A stretch of DNA of 64,000 nucleotides from Euglena gracilis (lineage: Eukaryota > Euglenida > Euglenophyceae > Euglenales): positions 45,861,291 to 45,925,290 of the forward strand of contig CP154956.1 in assembly GCA_039621445.1 (NCBI GenBank). The letters are read 5' to 3'. The notes beneath the pieces are model-generated. The model was not told the DNA's origin, made no database searches, and saw only the letters and a list, made by a program, of their open reading frames with translations. The first letter of the stretch is position 1, and the number at the start of each line of letters is the position of its first letter. A program made the position numbers and the translations under genes. Of the stretch, positions 22,145 through 34,400 are shown in pieces.

Positions 22145-22598
22145 CAGGCGCAGCCCGGGGTGGACTGAAATCAACCTGCGGCCGGACAGTTTAGGGAAAG
22201 TTGCAACATGTCGCTTTGAGGTTTTCCCCCCTCTGGCTGGGGGGAACTTCCACTTGCGGTGTTCTGGTGTCTTTTCCTTCTGGCTCCAGCCTGGGGCCCA
22301 CGATGACCTGACCAGTGTGGGTACCGCCCCAACGTCGGCCAAACGTCCTTTTCCCCCCCACTCAGCTGGGGTTTTTTCCACAAGCCATCCAGATCCAAAC
22401 AACCCGGGCCCCAACCCCTACCCCCGAACGCCCTTATCCCATTTCCCCATGTTTTCTGTTTTGTTGGTGTAGCCTGGCATTTCTCCCCCTCTGGCCAAGG
22501 GGGTAGGGAAGCCGTGGTTTCCTAAACCGTTGTGTTTTGTTTGTTGCGTTTTTGAATGCCCACGGTCCTCCTTTTTTTGGGAAATTCGCCACCGGCAG

Positions 22599-22695
22599 CG
22601 GTGCAACTCACGGTGGGCCTCTGTCATGGACCCTCAACCAGTCGCTGCCGGTCGCGTCTTTTACCCCAGCTGGCAGTTCCTACTGTCTCGACCAG
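22599..22695 (+). CDS. Glycosyltransferase-like exon 11 (left arm)
   Basis: Starts after CCGGCAG. It reads [20 protein letters not shown], then [12 protein letters not shown]. The P(V/L)A.(F/Y).PA.SSYC block fits the expected position after the VDL exon. The phase of the join with exon 10 was not resolved. Confidence 0.5.
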
Positions 22696-23451
22696 AGATG
22701 TTTTTCGGGGAAAATAGTTTTTTTGCAAGGTTTGACCTCTCAGTCCGCCCAAGACCCCTCTCCCACGGGAGCTGACTGCATTGATGAGCACATTTTGGGG
22801 GGAAAATATTTTTCAGGTTGTCCGTCAATCACCATGAGAGGCAAGGAAAGTGGGACGCAGTCAGCCCAGCATCGACAAGGATCCCTGGTCAGGATTCCGA
22901 TGTGTGTGTCTACACTACGGGCCGGGCTAAGAACTTCTCGGGCCATGAACAACCACCAACGGCAACGGCGAACGCCCTATGCAACGGCAACGGCGAACGC
23001 CCTATGCCCCAATGTCCTTTGCTTTGTTCCTTCCTTTTTTCTTTCTTTTTTTTTTTCCGTAGATGTCGTGCCCTCTTTGCCCCCCCCCCCCCCAGGACTG
23101 GTGTGGTCAAATCCGATGGCGGTTGGCGGTGCGCCGACGGGCCACATTGATATGTGCAGGGCGGTGATGGCTGTTTCACACCGCAACTCTGCTCCGGCCC
23201 ACCCTGGAAACGGCAGCCCCTCCACGGAGGCTGTTGCAGTGTGCGTGGCCATTGATCGCGCCCATCCACCATTTGAAACACAGTGGCATTCCTTCCGGAG
23301 CTCAGTACACCTCCCACATGTGGCAGCTCCGCTGAACAGCTCTCTCATTGTCTTGAGAGTGGTCAACCACCCACTGGCGAGCACATGCTGTGTGGCCCCC
23401 AGGCCAATTCGGCCGCAAACCGCCGCCACCACCGCCGTGGGGCCAAGCCAG

Positions 23452-23572
23452 CTCGTGCTCCGCACCGCCCAGCGCGACAACTTCTGCGCGGCGTGGCGGG
23501 CGTGGCACACCAGCCAGCCCGCCGTGGCCTGCGAGCCCATCCCCGGCCCCACCGCCGACGACTACGCCGCCT
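23452..23572 (+). CDS. Glycosyltransferase-like exon 12, cut at the arm junction
   Basis: Starts after AAGCCAG. It reads [20 protein letters not shown], then PTADDYAA, and ends at the inverted-repeat junction. After base 23572 the frame becomes LACRRVEVNPRG, unrelated to the YLLAGAW of the right copy. The left copy therefore lacks its 3' end. Confidence 0.65.
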
Positions 23573-23866
23573 TGGCTTGCAGAAGAGTGGAGGTGAACCC
23601 CAGGGGGGTTGGTAAAGAATGTTTGGGCCAAACCCTAACCCTCATCCCTTTCTTAAGGGCAATTGTGCCAAACCGTATGTCTAAACCGTATGTCTTAAGG
23701 CCAAACCGTATGTCTAAAAATAACACAAAACACCAAAAAAAATTGCTTCCGAAACCCCCATCAGCTGGCGTTTAATATTAAACCCCCATAAATGGCGAGT
23801 TAATATGAAAGGTGGGGGTAGTGGTAGCGATTGGGCGGCATTGATGGAGGTGGGACGGCATTTTAC

Positions 23867-25160
23867 CTCTGTCCAAAGCCCCCAGTGCTGACTCCTCTGT
23901 GATGAGGTCACAGAGGGAGGCGTTGGCGACCACCGCGGGGAAGGCGCAGGGGCGCGGGTCGGACGGGAAGGAGCGCTGCACCCCCAGTGGGCGTTGCTGT
24001 CGGGCCTCAGCCCCCAGGGCGATCCTTAAGGGGGAAAAATCACATCCCGGGTCGACTTCGGGGGGGGGGGTCATTTCTGGCATCCTTCTACCATCGCCCA
24101 TCCACCAAAAAACTTCGAAAAATGCGTTTTTCAAATTTTTCATTCAAATTTCAAATTTCGATTGTTGACCCCGTGCCGCAGGACGGTCCCTAACTAAAAA
24201 AAAAAATCCTGTCCCAATACACTTCAACCGAAAAAGAAGGACCCACCACAGATTTTCACCAATTTTGGGGAAACGGGGATTTTGGACAGGGAAAATTTTT
24301 GAAGAATATTTTGAAAAATGAACCCAAAACACATGATTTTTTGATGGAAAACCACATTTTTCCCCCAAAAAAATCTCCAAATTTTTAGGGTTAAAAAATG
24401 TTAGTTTTTAGGAGGGGGTCAAAAAAATGCAGGTCAAAAAAATGGGACCAAATTTTGGAACATTCAAATTTTACTGGGAGTTTTTCTCTTTGGAAATTTT
24501 TCGGATTTTCAATGGCTTTTTTTGCTTCAAAAACCTTTCAAAATCAAAATTTTGAGAAATGTTGAATTTTTGGAAGGTGTGAAAAAAATGGGGTTTGGGG
24601 GTTTTGGGGGGGAACCCCCATACGGGTCCCAAAATGGGTCAAAAATACACCCGGCGTTGAAGGTGCCGTGAAAAATTCTCGGGGAAAAATTTCCCCCAAA
24701 AAATGCACAAATCCAGCTGGTAGCCTTCTGGAAAACTGTCTCCAGTCAACGTGACTTGGAGGCAGGCCCCGAGGAGGACAGGTCAGCGAGTACGGGATCA
24801 GAGGACAATGGGGGGGGGATATAGCATTTTCGGCCCACTTGCCGCCAAAATTTTTTTCCAAATATTTGTCCGCAATCCTTTTCAACTCGGGAAATATGTA
24901 GCGCAGTTGGCACCAAAAATTGGTGCTCCCGGAAATACGGGAAGAGGTGGTGGGGGGCGGTCCTTAAGGGGGCGATCCTTAACTAAAAAAAAAAATCCCG
25001 TTCCTGTGGACCGCCCTGCTGCCCCCGGAGCCCCCTCCTCGACGCCTCTCTCCCACCGCCCCCCGCTGGGGCCCGGGTGCCCCCGCTGCAGCACGTTTTC
25101 CCAGGAGTAGAGGTCACCGAGGCCCTGGCTCGCCCCCGGGGCGTGGCGGCCAGGCCCATA
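23867..25160 (-). CDS. Spacer exon of unknown product, split by a transposon
   Basis: Two minus-strand segments share one reading frame: 25160-25019 ([18 protein letters not shown], then GGRWERGVEEGAPG) and 24014-23867 (AEARQQRPLGVQRSFPSD, then PRPCAFPAVVANASLCDLIT, EESALGALDRG). The second ends at a clean AGAG|GTAAAA donor. Removing the element between them rejoins the frame through ...CCG GGG GCT GAG GCC. It may be the 3' part of the right-arm glycosyltransferase gene or a separate gene. No family recognised. Confidence 0.45.
24015..25019. mobile_element. TIR element inserted in a reading frame (F2 family)
   Basis: Ends are CAGGGCGATCC (24015) and GGACCGCCCTG (ending 25018), inverted repeats matching at 10 of 11. 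Flanks are AGCCCC before and TGCCCC after, a 5-of-6 target duplication if the outer C is counted. The reading frame on either side is continuous once the element is removed. The inner ends carry ...TTAAGGATC and ...GGTCCAC, giving AG acceptor and GT or GC donor options on the minus strand that keep frame. Related ends occur at 13572 and inside the element near 24180. Confidence 0.65.
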
Positions 25161-25428
25161 TGTCATGGGGAGAGACTTGAATGGCGGGCACTGCCGGGAC
25201 CCTCAGACATCCGCTGCAGGGGTCGCCTCCCGGGGATGGGCAGACGCCGAGGCCGTTCCGGGACCCACGGTCCACCGTCCGGCCTCGCCAGGCCCCGGCC
25301 AACAGGTAGGCGGCGTAGTCGTCGGCGGTGGGGCCGGGGATGGGCTCGCAGGCCACGGCGGGCTGGCTGGTGTGCCACGCCCGCCACGCCGCGCAGAAGT
25401 TGTCGCGCTGGGCGGTGCGGAGCACGAG
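25115..25428 (-). CDS. Glycosyltransferase-like exon 12 (right copy, complete)
   Basis: Reads [50 protein letters not shown] and stays open to a TGA at 25115. The PTA.DY.AYL pattern followed by a short basic tail is the usual C-terminal region of the family. The real exon may end earlier at a GTGGAC donor. The inverted-repeat boundary falls inside this exon at 25308. Confidence 0.6.
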
Positions 25429-28400
25429 CTGGCTTGGCCCCACGGCGGTGGTGGCGGCGGTTTGCGGCCGAATTGGCCTGGGGGCCACACAGCATGTGCT
25501 CGCCAGTGGGTGGTTGACCACTCTCAAGACAATGAGAGAGCTGTTCAGCGGAGCTGCCACATGTGGGAGGTGTACTGAGCTCCGGAAGGAATGCCACTGT
25601 GTTTCAAATGGTGGATGGGCGCGATCAATGGCCACGCACACTACAACAGCCTCCGTGGAGGGGCTGCCGTTTCCAGGGTGGGCCGGAGCAGAGTTGCGGT
25701 GTGAAACAGCCATCACCGCCCTGCACATATCAACGTGGCCCGTCGGCGCACCGCCAACCGCCATCGGATTTGACCACACCAGTCCTGGGGGGGGGGGGCA
25801 AAGAGGGCACGACATCTACGGAAAAAAAAAAAGAAAGAAAAAAGGAAGGAACAAAGCAAAGGACATTGGGGCATAGGGCGTTCGCCGTTGCCGTTGCATA
25901 GGGCGTTCGCCGTTGCCGTTGGTGGTTGTTCATGGCCCGAGAAGTTCTTAGCCCGGCCCGTAGTGTAGACACACACATCGGAATCCTGACCAGGGATCCT
26001 TGTCGATGCTGGGCTGACTGCGTCCCACTTTCCTTGCCTCTCATGGTGATTGACGGACAACCTGAAAAATATTTTCCCCCCAAAATGTGCTCATCAATGC
26101 AGTCAGCTCCCGTGGGAGAGGGGTCTTGGGCGGACTGAGAGGTCAAACCTTGCAAAAAAACTATTTTCCCCGAAAAACATCTCTGGTCGAGACAGTAGGA
26201 ACTGCCAGCTGGGGTAAAAGACGCGACCGGCAGCGACTGGTTGAGGGTCCATGACAGAGGCCCACCGTGAGTTGCACCGCTGCCGGTGGCGAATTTCCCA
26301 AAAAAAGGAGGACCGTGGGCATTCAAAAACGCAACAAACAAAACACAACGGTTTAGGAAACCACGGCTTCCCTACCCCCTTGGCCAGAGGGGGAGAAATG
26401 CCAGGCTACACCAACAAAACAGAAAACATGGGGAAATGGGATAAGGGCGTTCGGGGGTAGGGGTTGGGGCCCGGGTTGTTTGGATCTGGATGGCTTGTGG
26501 AAAAAACCCCAGCTGAGTGGGGGGGAAAAGGACGTTTGGCCGACGTTGGGGCGGTACCCACACTGGTCAGGTCATCGTGGGCCCCAGGCTGGAGCCAGAA
26601 GGAAAAGACACCAGAACACCGCAAGTGGAAGTTCCCCCCAGCCAGAGGGGGGAAAACCTCAAAGCGACATGTTGCAACTTTCCCTAAACTGTCCGGCCGC
26701 AGGTTGATTTCAGTCCACCCCGGGCTGCGCCTGGGAAGCCTCCGGACACACGGAGGTCCACACGATGTCGGAAGTCGAAGAACACGTTGGTGTACAGGAA
26801 CCAGGGGGTGTCGATTGGCGCGGTGCACCAATCAAACCAGACGCTGTCGTTCCGAGCCACCTGAGACGTGAATGGGGACAACCAAAGACTAGCTCCACTT
26901 CGGAAACACAAACACAGCAATTTACTTATAGCTAACCTCAAAAATTTCCGCCCCCCCCCCCTCCAGCCAGGAACCTTTCGCCACCCAACCCCACCACTTT
27001 TGCCAGTCTCCCGAAAGTTTTTTTGCCCCAATTCCATACATTTTCCTACCTTGACCTGGTTTACTTTGCCCCTGACCCTCGTATTTTTCGCCACATCTGG
27101 CTGTTACTCCCAGGACCCTTGGCACTTGAAAATGGGCACATTAAAGGACTGGTGCTGCAAAGGCATCAAACGTGAATGGAAAGGGCATGGAGCATGTGCA
27201 AAAATCTGCAAATATGTGAACAAAAAAATATGCAAAAAAAATACGCTTGCATGTGCACTTTTCTTGAGACCATTTTGAAGACTTGGAAAATTTTCAGGAA
27301 GTGCCTGGGACATTTGAGACATTTTTTTGGCCAGTTTGGGCCAAAAATGACCAAAAGGTTCAAAAAATGGCTCAAAATGACCTAAACTTGCCAAAAAAAA
27401 GGAAAAAAAAGTTGGCACAAATGGCCAAAGTCCACAGCACTCCCGCCCACACTTTTTTGCGGGGGGGGGGTCCTGGGGGACCCACTCACTTTTCCCCGAA
27501 AATGGACAAAAAAATCGTGAAAAAAATGCTAAAAAAATAGCACCCTTTCAAAAGATTTCGGCCGAAAAAATCCCATGCCCACCTCAACACTATCGGGGGG
27601 GAGGGACACTATCAGGGGGGGGGGGGGCAATAAAATTACTTTAGGACCGGCTGGCCGGGTCCAGGCACCTATGGTCACTTCCCATTTTGGTGCTCTGGTC
27701 GGCCCTGGTCGGCCCTGGTCGGCCCTGGTCGGCCCTGGTCGGCCCTGGTCGGCCCTGGTCGGCAAATAGTCGGCCATAGGTGGGGGTATCCGTCACAGAA
27801 AAAAAGATTGTGAAAAATAACCCAAAATTACCAAAAGAGCACAAAATGGCCAAAATGCCATAAAATATGCTCATATTGACCCAAATTAGCCCAATATTTG
27901 CCAAATCAGTGACTGCGGTCGGCTGAAAATGGTTAAAAATGGCCAAAAGTGGGCAAAGGCCAAAGAAAAGCTGTTTTGGCCACTGTTTTTGCAAATCCAG
28001 AAGCTGCACCTGGCGCAAAATGCTCAAAAATGGTCAAATTGGACCAAAAAGAGACCAAAAAAAAGGGCAAAATAACAAAAAAAGGCCGAAAATGGCTTTA
28101 AATGGTCAAAAATGGCCCAAGAGCAGGACAAAATGGCCCAAAATTACAAGAAGTGCGCAAAAAAATGGCCAAAAATGGTCAAAATAGGTCAAAATTGGTG
28201 AATTATGGTGACAAATGGGCCAATAGGGGACAAAAGCGACCTAAAATGGCCAAAAGCGACCAAAAGCAGCCAAAAGTGACAACATGAGCCAGATGAGCCA
28301 GAAAAATCTCAAAATCTGGGATAAAAATGAGCCTAATTCCTCATTCTCACTGAAAAATTGACATCAATTAGAAAAAAGTTGCGCGGTCGGGTGCGTTCGG

Positions 28401-31400
28401 GTGCGTTCGGCTGCGGTCGGCTGCGGTAACCCGCGGTCGATGCTGCCGGGCCAGCATCGCCCTGCATCGCCCAGCATCGCCCAGCATCATCAGAGGTGCT
28501 TGGTCCAGAGGGAAAGCTGCTGAATTCCTTCATCCATTCCCCTTCCGTCGGCCAACCACATGCAAGTCGGCCCTGGTCGGCCCTGGTCGGCCCTGGTCGG
28601 CCCTGGTCGGAACCCCCACCTACGGGGGTCCTGAAACTCATAGTCGGCCCTGGTCGGCCCTGGTCGGCCCTGGTCGGCCCTGGTCGGCCATAGGTGCCTG
28701 GCCGGGTCTCGAGACAGGGGTTAAGGGATACTATGGGGAGGGGGACACTACGGGGGCTAGGCGTGCCACTCGGGGGGGGGGGGTCTGGGCCCCCTTGCGA
28801 GGCTGCTCATGCCAGGCTTTTGCTTAAGGACCCCGGGGGGGGGGGGTACTGGCTAACCAATCGGCTAGACACTGGAAAAAGTGGACTAGCTAGACCCCCC
28901 TCCCCCGGGGGGGGGGGGGGGGTCCGGGGGTCCCCCGGACTGGAAAAAAAAATTTCCTCCGGCGCTGTGCGCCGGAGGAAAAATGAGGTTTTTAACAGGT
29001 TTTTGGCTGATTTTGTTCCAAGAATTCCCAAAAATGGCCAAAAACGGGCATTTTTGGCCATTTTTGGGGGTCCCAAAAAAATTTTCCTGCGCTTCGCGCC
29101 GGTCACTGAAAAAAAATTTCCACTAGCTAGCCCTGCTAGCAGACCCCCCCGGGGGGGGGGGGGGTCTGCTAGAAAACCCACTAGCCAAATTTGGACTAGC
29201 TGCAGTCCAGCCCCCCCCCCGGGGGGTACTGCAATCCCTTAAGCAAAAGCCTGGCTCATGCAGCCGCTCGCCCAGGCATTTGCTTAAGGACCCCGGGGGG
29301 GGGGGGGGTACTGCCTAGCCAATCGGCTAGACACTGGAAAAAATGGACTAGCTAGAACCCCCCCGGGGGGGGGGGGGCCCGGGGGTCCCCAGGACTGGAA
29401 AAAATTTTTTCCCCCGGCGCTGCGCGCCGGAGGAAAAATGAGGTTTTTAATAGGTTTTTGGCTGATTTTGTTCCAAAAATTCCCAAAAATGGCCAAAAAC
29501 GGGCATTTTTGGCCATTTTTGGGGGTCCCAAAAAAAATTTTCGGCGCTTCGCGCCGGTCACTGGGAAAAATTTTTCCACAAGCTAGCCCTGCTAGCAGTC
29601 CCCCCCCCGGGGGGGGTCTGCTAGAAATCCCACTAGCCAAATTTGGACTAGCTGCAGTCCAGCCCCCCCCCCCCCGGGGGGGGGGTACTGCAATCCATTA
29701 AGCAAATGCCTGCGCTCGCCCCCCCCCGACCCCTCCCTCCACTGTGTCTAGCCTCCCCAAGAAAAAAAATTGGGGAAAATAAAGACTTTTTTGAGCCCAA
29801 AAAATGGCCAAAAATGACGATTTTCGGACATGGCAAATTTGGGGCCGCGCGCTCTGCACGCGGCCCAAAAAGCATTTTATAAATCAAAAATGGCCAAAAA
29901 AAATGCCAAAATGACCACTTTTTGGACCCGAAAAAAAAATCATCAATTTTAGGCCACGCGGGGGGGAGGGTGGTCCAAGGGCCCCCGCGCGGCCACTCGC
30001 CCCCCCCCTCAGCCCCCCCTCCCCGCTGCGCCTAACCTCCTATCGAGCGGGGGGCATGGTACACCCCCCCTGGGGGACCCCCCCAGGCTTGTGCTTACCG
30101 ACCGGGGGGGGGGGGTGCTATAGGGTGCCTGCCCCTAGCAGGCACACCCCCGGGGGGTGAGGGGTCTGGGGGGGGGGGAACCCAGAAAATTTTCATTGAA
30201 AATGGCCTTCTGGGCCCCTGGTGCCGGGGGTCAGAGGGGGTGCCTGCTATGGGCAGGCACCGCCAAAAATCCGGGGTCGGATGGGGTGCTATGGGGTGCC
30301 TGCCCCTAGCACCCCCCCCCTCCCCGTAGGGTGGGCACCCGACTAAGCACAAGCCTGGACCCCCGGGGGGGGGCTCGGCCGGATCCACCCAACCCACCCC
30401 CTCCCCCCCGGGGGGGTCCAAGGCTAAAAAAGCCCTGGAATTCAGCAAATTGTAATACCCTCTCAACCTGCCTCTGGCTCTGGAACCAGAAGCATTTTCA
30501 CTGGACATCCTGGCTGGAAAAGGAAAGAGAAAACAAGGGAATTTTTTTTTTCAGAGTGGCGGAAATTAACCCGGCAGGGGCGAAAATGACGAGGCGTTGG
30601 GGGAAAAAAAAAAAGGAATAGGGGCGGAAATGATTGCATGAGGGGCAGAAATATTTCGACGGGGCGGCGAAAATTCCGGGGATGGGCGGCGAAAATATTT
30701 GGGTTCGGGGCAAAATATACCCAAGGTTTTGCTATAAATGTGCAAAATTGGAGGAGCATCTTTGTCCCCGCACTCATCGAAGTCAGACTCCTATCCACAT
30801 GAAATTTCACCATGATGCTTCTCTGCAAGATCTTCCTTTAGGAACTCAATTCTCCAAAAAAAGGCGAAGCAAAGAAAGCAAATACAAAAAGGAAGTGAAA
30901 AGCCAAAAAGGGAAGTTCGATTTCATGCAATTTTGGCGGTCTGGGTGGGAACAAAAAAAGCCAATGACAAAGAACGAGGCTTCGGCTTAAGATGACCAGG
31001 GGGGGGAGGGGGGGGGTCCCCCCACCCACCCAGGGTGGCGCGGGACCCCCCCCCGGGGGAGGGGGGGGGGGGGGGCGGGGACCCCCCCAAAACCGGGCCC
31101 GTTAAAGGCAATTTTCAAAAATTTTCGGCGCTTCGCGCCGAAAAGGTATACCCAGCGCCTCCGGCGTGGGACCCCCCGGGAGGGTTACGCTAGGAGGATG
31201 CTCCGTAGGAGGATGCTCATGAGCATCCTTGAGTGTCGCTCGAGGATGCTCATGAGCATCCTCGAGCGTCACTCGAGGATGCTCATGAGCATCCTCGAGA
31301 GCATGCTCAAGGATGCTCATGAGCATCCTCGAGTGTGCTCAAGGATGCTCATGAGCATCCTCGAGTGCCGCTCGAGGATGCTCATGAGCATCCTCGAGTG

Positions 31401-34400
31401 TGCTCAAGGATGCTCATGAGCATCCTCGAGTGCCGCTCGAGGATGCTCATGAGCATCCTCGAGTGCCTTCGGAGGTCGTTGGTGGTCGCTCAAGGATGCT
31501 CATGAGCATCCTCGAGTGACACTCGAGGATGCTCATGAGCATCCTCGAGTGTTCTCGGAGGTCGTTCGAGGTCGCTCAAGGATGCTCACGAGCATCCTCC
31601 TTGTGTTTCCAAGTCGTTTTGGGGGGCAAATTCCTTGTGTTTCCAAATCGTTTTGGGGGGCAAATCCCTTCTGTTGCTCAACTGTTCGAGGGCCCCAAAA
31701 TAACAAAATCCCTTGTGTTTCCAAGTCGTTTTGGGGGGAAATCCCTTGTGTTTCCAAGTCGTTCTGAGGGGCAAATCCCTTCTGTTGCTCAACTGTTCAA
31801 GGGCCCCAAAATAACAAAATCCCTTGTGCTTCCAAGTCGTTTTGGGGGGGAAATCCCTTGTGTTTCCAAGTCGTTCTGAGGGGCAAAACCCTTCTGTTGT
31901 TCAACTGTTCGAGGGCACCAAAATAACAAAATCCCTTGTGTTTCCAAGTCGTTTTGGGGGGCAAATTCCTTGTGTTTCCAAATCGTTTTGGGGGGGGCAA
32001 ATCCCTTCTGTTGCTCAACTGTTCGAGGGCCCCAAAATAACAAAATCCCTTGTGTTTCCAAGTCGTTTTGGGGGGAAATCCCTTGTGTCTCCAAATCGTT
32101 CTGGGGGGCAAATCCCTTGTGTTTCCAAGTCGTTTTGGGGGCAAATCCGTTGTGTTTCCAAGTCGTTCTGAGGGGCAAACCCCTTGTGTTTCCAAGTCGT
32201 TTTGGGGGGCAAATCCCTTCTGTTGCTCAACTGTTCAAGGGCCCCAAAATAACAAAATCCCTTGTGTTTCCAAGTCGTTTTGGGGGCAAATCCCTTGTGT
32301 CTCCAAATCGTTCTGAGGGGCAAATCCCTTTTGTTATTCAACTGCTCGAGGGTCCCAAAATAACAAAACCCCTTGTGTCTCCAAGTCGTTTTGGGAGGCA
32401 AATCCCTTTTGTTTCCAAGCCGTTTTGGGGGGCAAACCGCTTGTGTTTCCAAATCGTTTTGGGGGGCAAATCCCTTCTGTTGCTCAACTGTTCGAGGGCC
32501 CCAAAATCCCTTGGGAAGACATGTGTTTCTTTTTGTGGTCCCGTGATACATGCAAGCATGACAGTAGGAGGATGCTCGAGATATCGCTCAAGGTCGCTCA
32601 AGGATGCTCATGAGCATCCTCGAGTGCCGCTCGAGGATGCTCATGAGCATCCTCGAGTGTTGTCGGAGGTCGTTCGAGGTCGCTCAAGGATGCTCATGAG
32701 CATCCTCGAGTGTCGCTCGAGGATGCTCATGAGCATCCTTGAGCGACGCTCGAGGATGCTCATGAGCATCCTTGAGCATGCTCAAGGATGCTCATGAGCA
32801 TCCTCGAGTGTGCTCAAGGATGCTCATGAGCATCCTCGAGTGACGCTCGAGGATGCTCGCTAAGCCCCCCCCCCTCTCGAGGGGGGGGGGGCTTAAAAAC
32901 GCTCAAGGATGCTCAAGCTTGAGCGCTTGAGCATCCTCCTACCGTAACCCCCCCGGACCCACCCACCCACCCCCCGGGGGGGGGTCAGGTGACTTAAAAA
33001 GAAGCCTGCAAAGAACATTTCAGTTCTAAAACGTGTGATTTGTTTGTCCGCCTGGCCCGGATTTAAAACCACACGGCTGAAGTGTAGACCTCCCCTTTGA
33101 AGCACCCTGGCAGGAAGTTGCCGCACAGGGCCATGTTAAACAACTCAGCACACAAGATGCAGGCACAGCCCAGGAGACATACACCCTGCTCTGCGGCATC
33201 CACCTGTGCAATGAGATGCCTCTGAAATCATTGACAAAAGGCCAGCAGTGCGCCATCGGGGTTGCCCTGCCACAATGCTGTGCTGGCACTGGATTCAGGA
33301 GTGGGAGACACAGCTCCCCACAAAGAGAATGCGCACATGCGCCCTCACGAAATGCGCAGGTGCGCACTCTTGTGGATGCCCAGCGCTGCTCCCCTCCTGC
33401 TCTCCTGCAGAAGGAATCACAGCCAGCCAGCGAAGGAATGGCCTCAAGAGTGCGCTCGTGCGCATTCTTCTGCCTCATGCAACCTCGGAAAGGAGCCATT
33501 TTATATCGTTTGTGAGGGCTTTACTATAACCGTACAGACAACAATGCCCCCTTCCCACAACCACTCCCGGGAGCCATAAATACTGTCCAAAAGCCTCAGG
33601 AAAAGGCCGGGATGGAGTGGGGGGATGAATGCGCACCTGCGCATTCACTGGGCTCCACAAAACAGGGGGGCCCCGGCCAGTACAATGGCTTCGCCTGACC
33701 AGGGTTCATCCCTGTGAAACAGCGTTTCGTCGCACCCACTTCGGCAGACGAGGTTCTTCCCCTGGTCGGCGGAGGTCTAAACCGTCATTTCCAAAACCAA
33801 AAAAGTCGGGTTAACCAGAAAAAACCCACCCGGGGGGGGGGGTCGAAGGTGGTGGTACTCATTTTGGTACCACGGGTTTCAGCTAATGGGTGCGCCGCCC
33901 CGTGAAGTGATGACACCACAGTTGTTCAAAAAAAATGTGCAGGTGAGCAAAAAAAAACACCAAAAGTGAAAAGTGCATTCCTGGCCGTCTGAGTCATACC
34001 CGCCCCCCCCCCCCCGGGCAATTGTCACGCGACAAATCGGGCAGCACGGAGGGGGGGGTGACAATTTCCCGGGGTGACAATTTGGCCGGCACAGAGGGGG
34101 GTGACAATTGCCCGGGGGCGTCAATTGCCCGGGGGCGTCAATTGCCCGGGGGGGGGAGACATCCACAAAAAGAATAGACTACCTCTGGTTCTCATTTTTG
34201 GCACCTTTGGCCGGACACTTGTCTGATGTGGGTGCCCTCGAACGCCAGGGCAGGCAGCCCCCTGCCAGGCAGACTTGGTGTCACCATTGCCTTCTCACCA
34301 ACGATACACATGACCAGCAAACTCATTCCATTATTTGTTTGGATAAATACTGGGGAGGGGTTCAACTACGGTACTGTTCTCGTATTATTGGACGGTCGGG

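Larger units (their letters stand above)
1..23572 (+). repeat. Left arm of giant inverted repeat
   Basis: The arm matches the reverse complement of 25308-48751 almost base for base. Base 1 pairs with 48751 and base 23572 pairs with 25308. The pairing sum drifts from 48752 (outer end) to 48724 (near 13 kb) to 48880 (inner end), so small indels accumulate. The largest change is in the satellite block at 15.8-17.7 kb, about 150 bp longer here. Scattered substitutions (for example near 4430, 5860 and 12060) show the arms are not a computed mirror image. The arm is cut by the window edge, so its full length is unknown. Confidence 0.97.
5487..23572 (+). pseudogene. Glycosyltransferase-like gene, left-arm copy, 3'-truncated
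   Basis: Twelve exon-sized reading frames occur in collinear order and read as one protein. In order they carry [49 protein letters not shown] followed by [46 protein letters not shown] and PTADDYAA. From memory this is the motif order of a family of algal/protist glycosyltransferase-like proteins; MEMD is the likely equivalent of a DxD-type metal-binding motif. Introns run from 0.3 to 7.8 kb. The last exon is cut at 23572 by the inverted-repeat junction: the right copy continues [12 protein letters not shown] but here the frame runs into unrelated sequence. The exact family and substrate are unknown. Confidence 0.6.
23573..25307. other. Unique spacer between the two arms
   Basis: The 1,735 bp have no partner in the arms. 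They hold two pieces of a minus-strand reading frame and a 1-kb terminal-inverted-repeat element between those pieces. Just inside the left junction a short motif (CCGTATGTCT) is repeated three times at about 23670-23720. The spacer is too long to be the loop of a simple fold-back read. Confidence 0.9.
30976..33009. mobile_element. CCAGGC-family element M5 carrying satellites (right arm)
   Basis: Mirror of M5 with AAAGAA on both flanks. It is about 130 bp shorter because one palindromic-satellite block has fewer units. One end has drifted to CGAGGCTTCGGCTTAAG. Confidence 0.8.
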
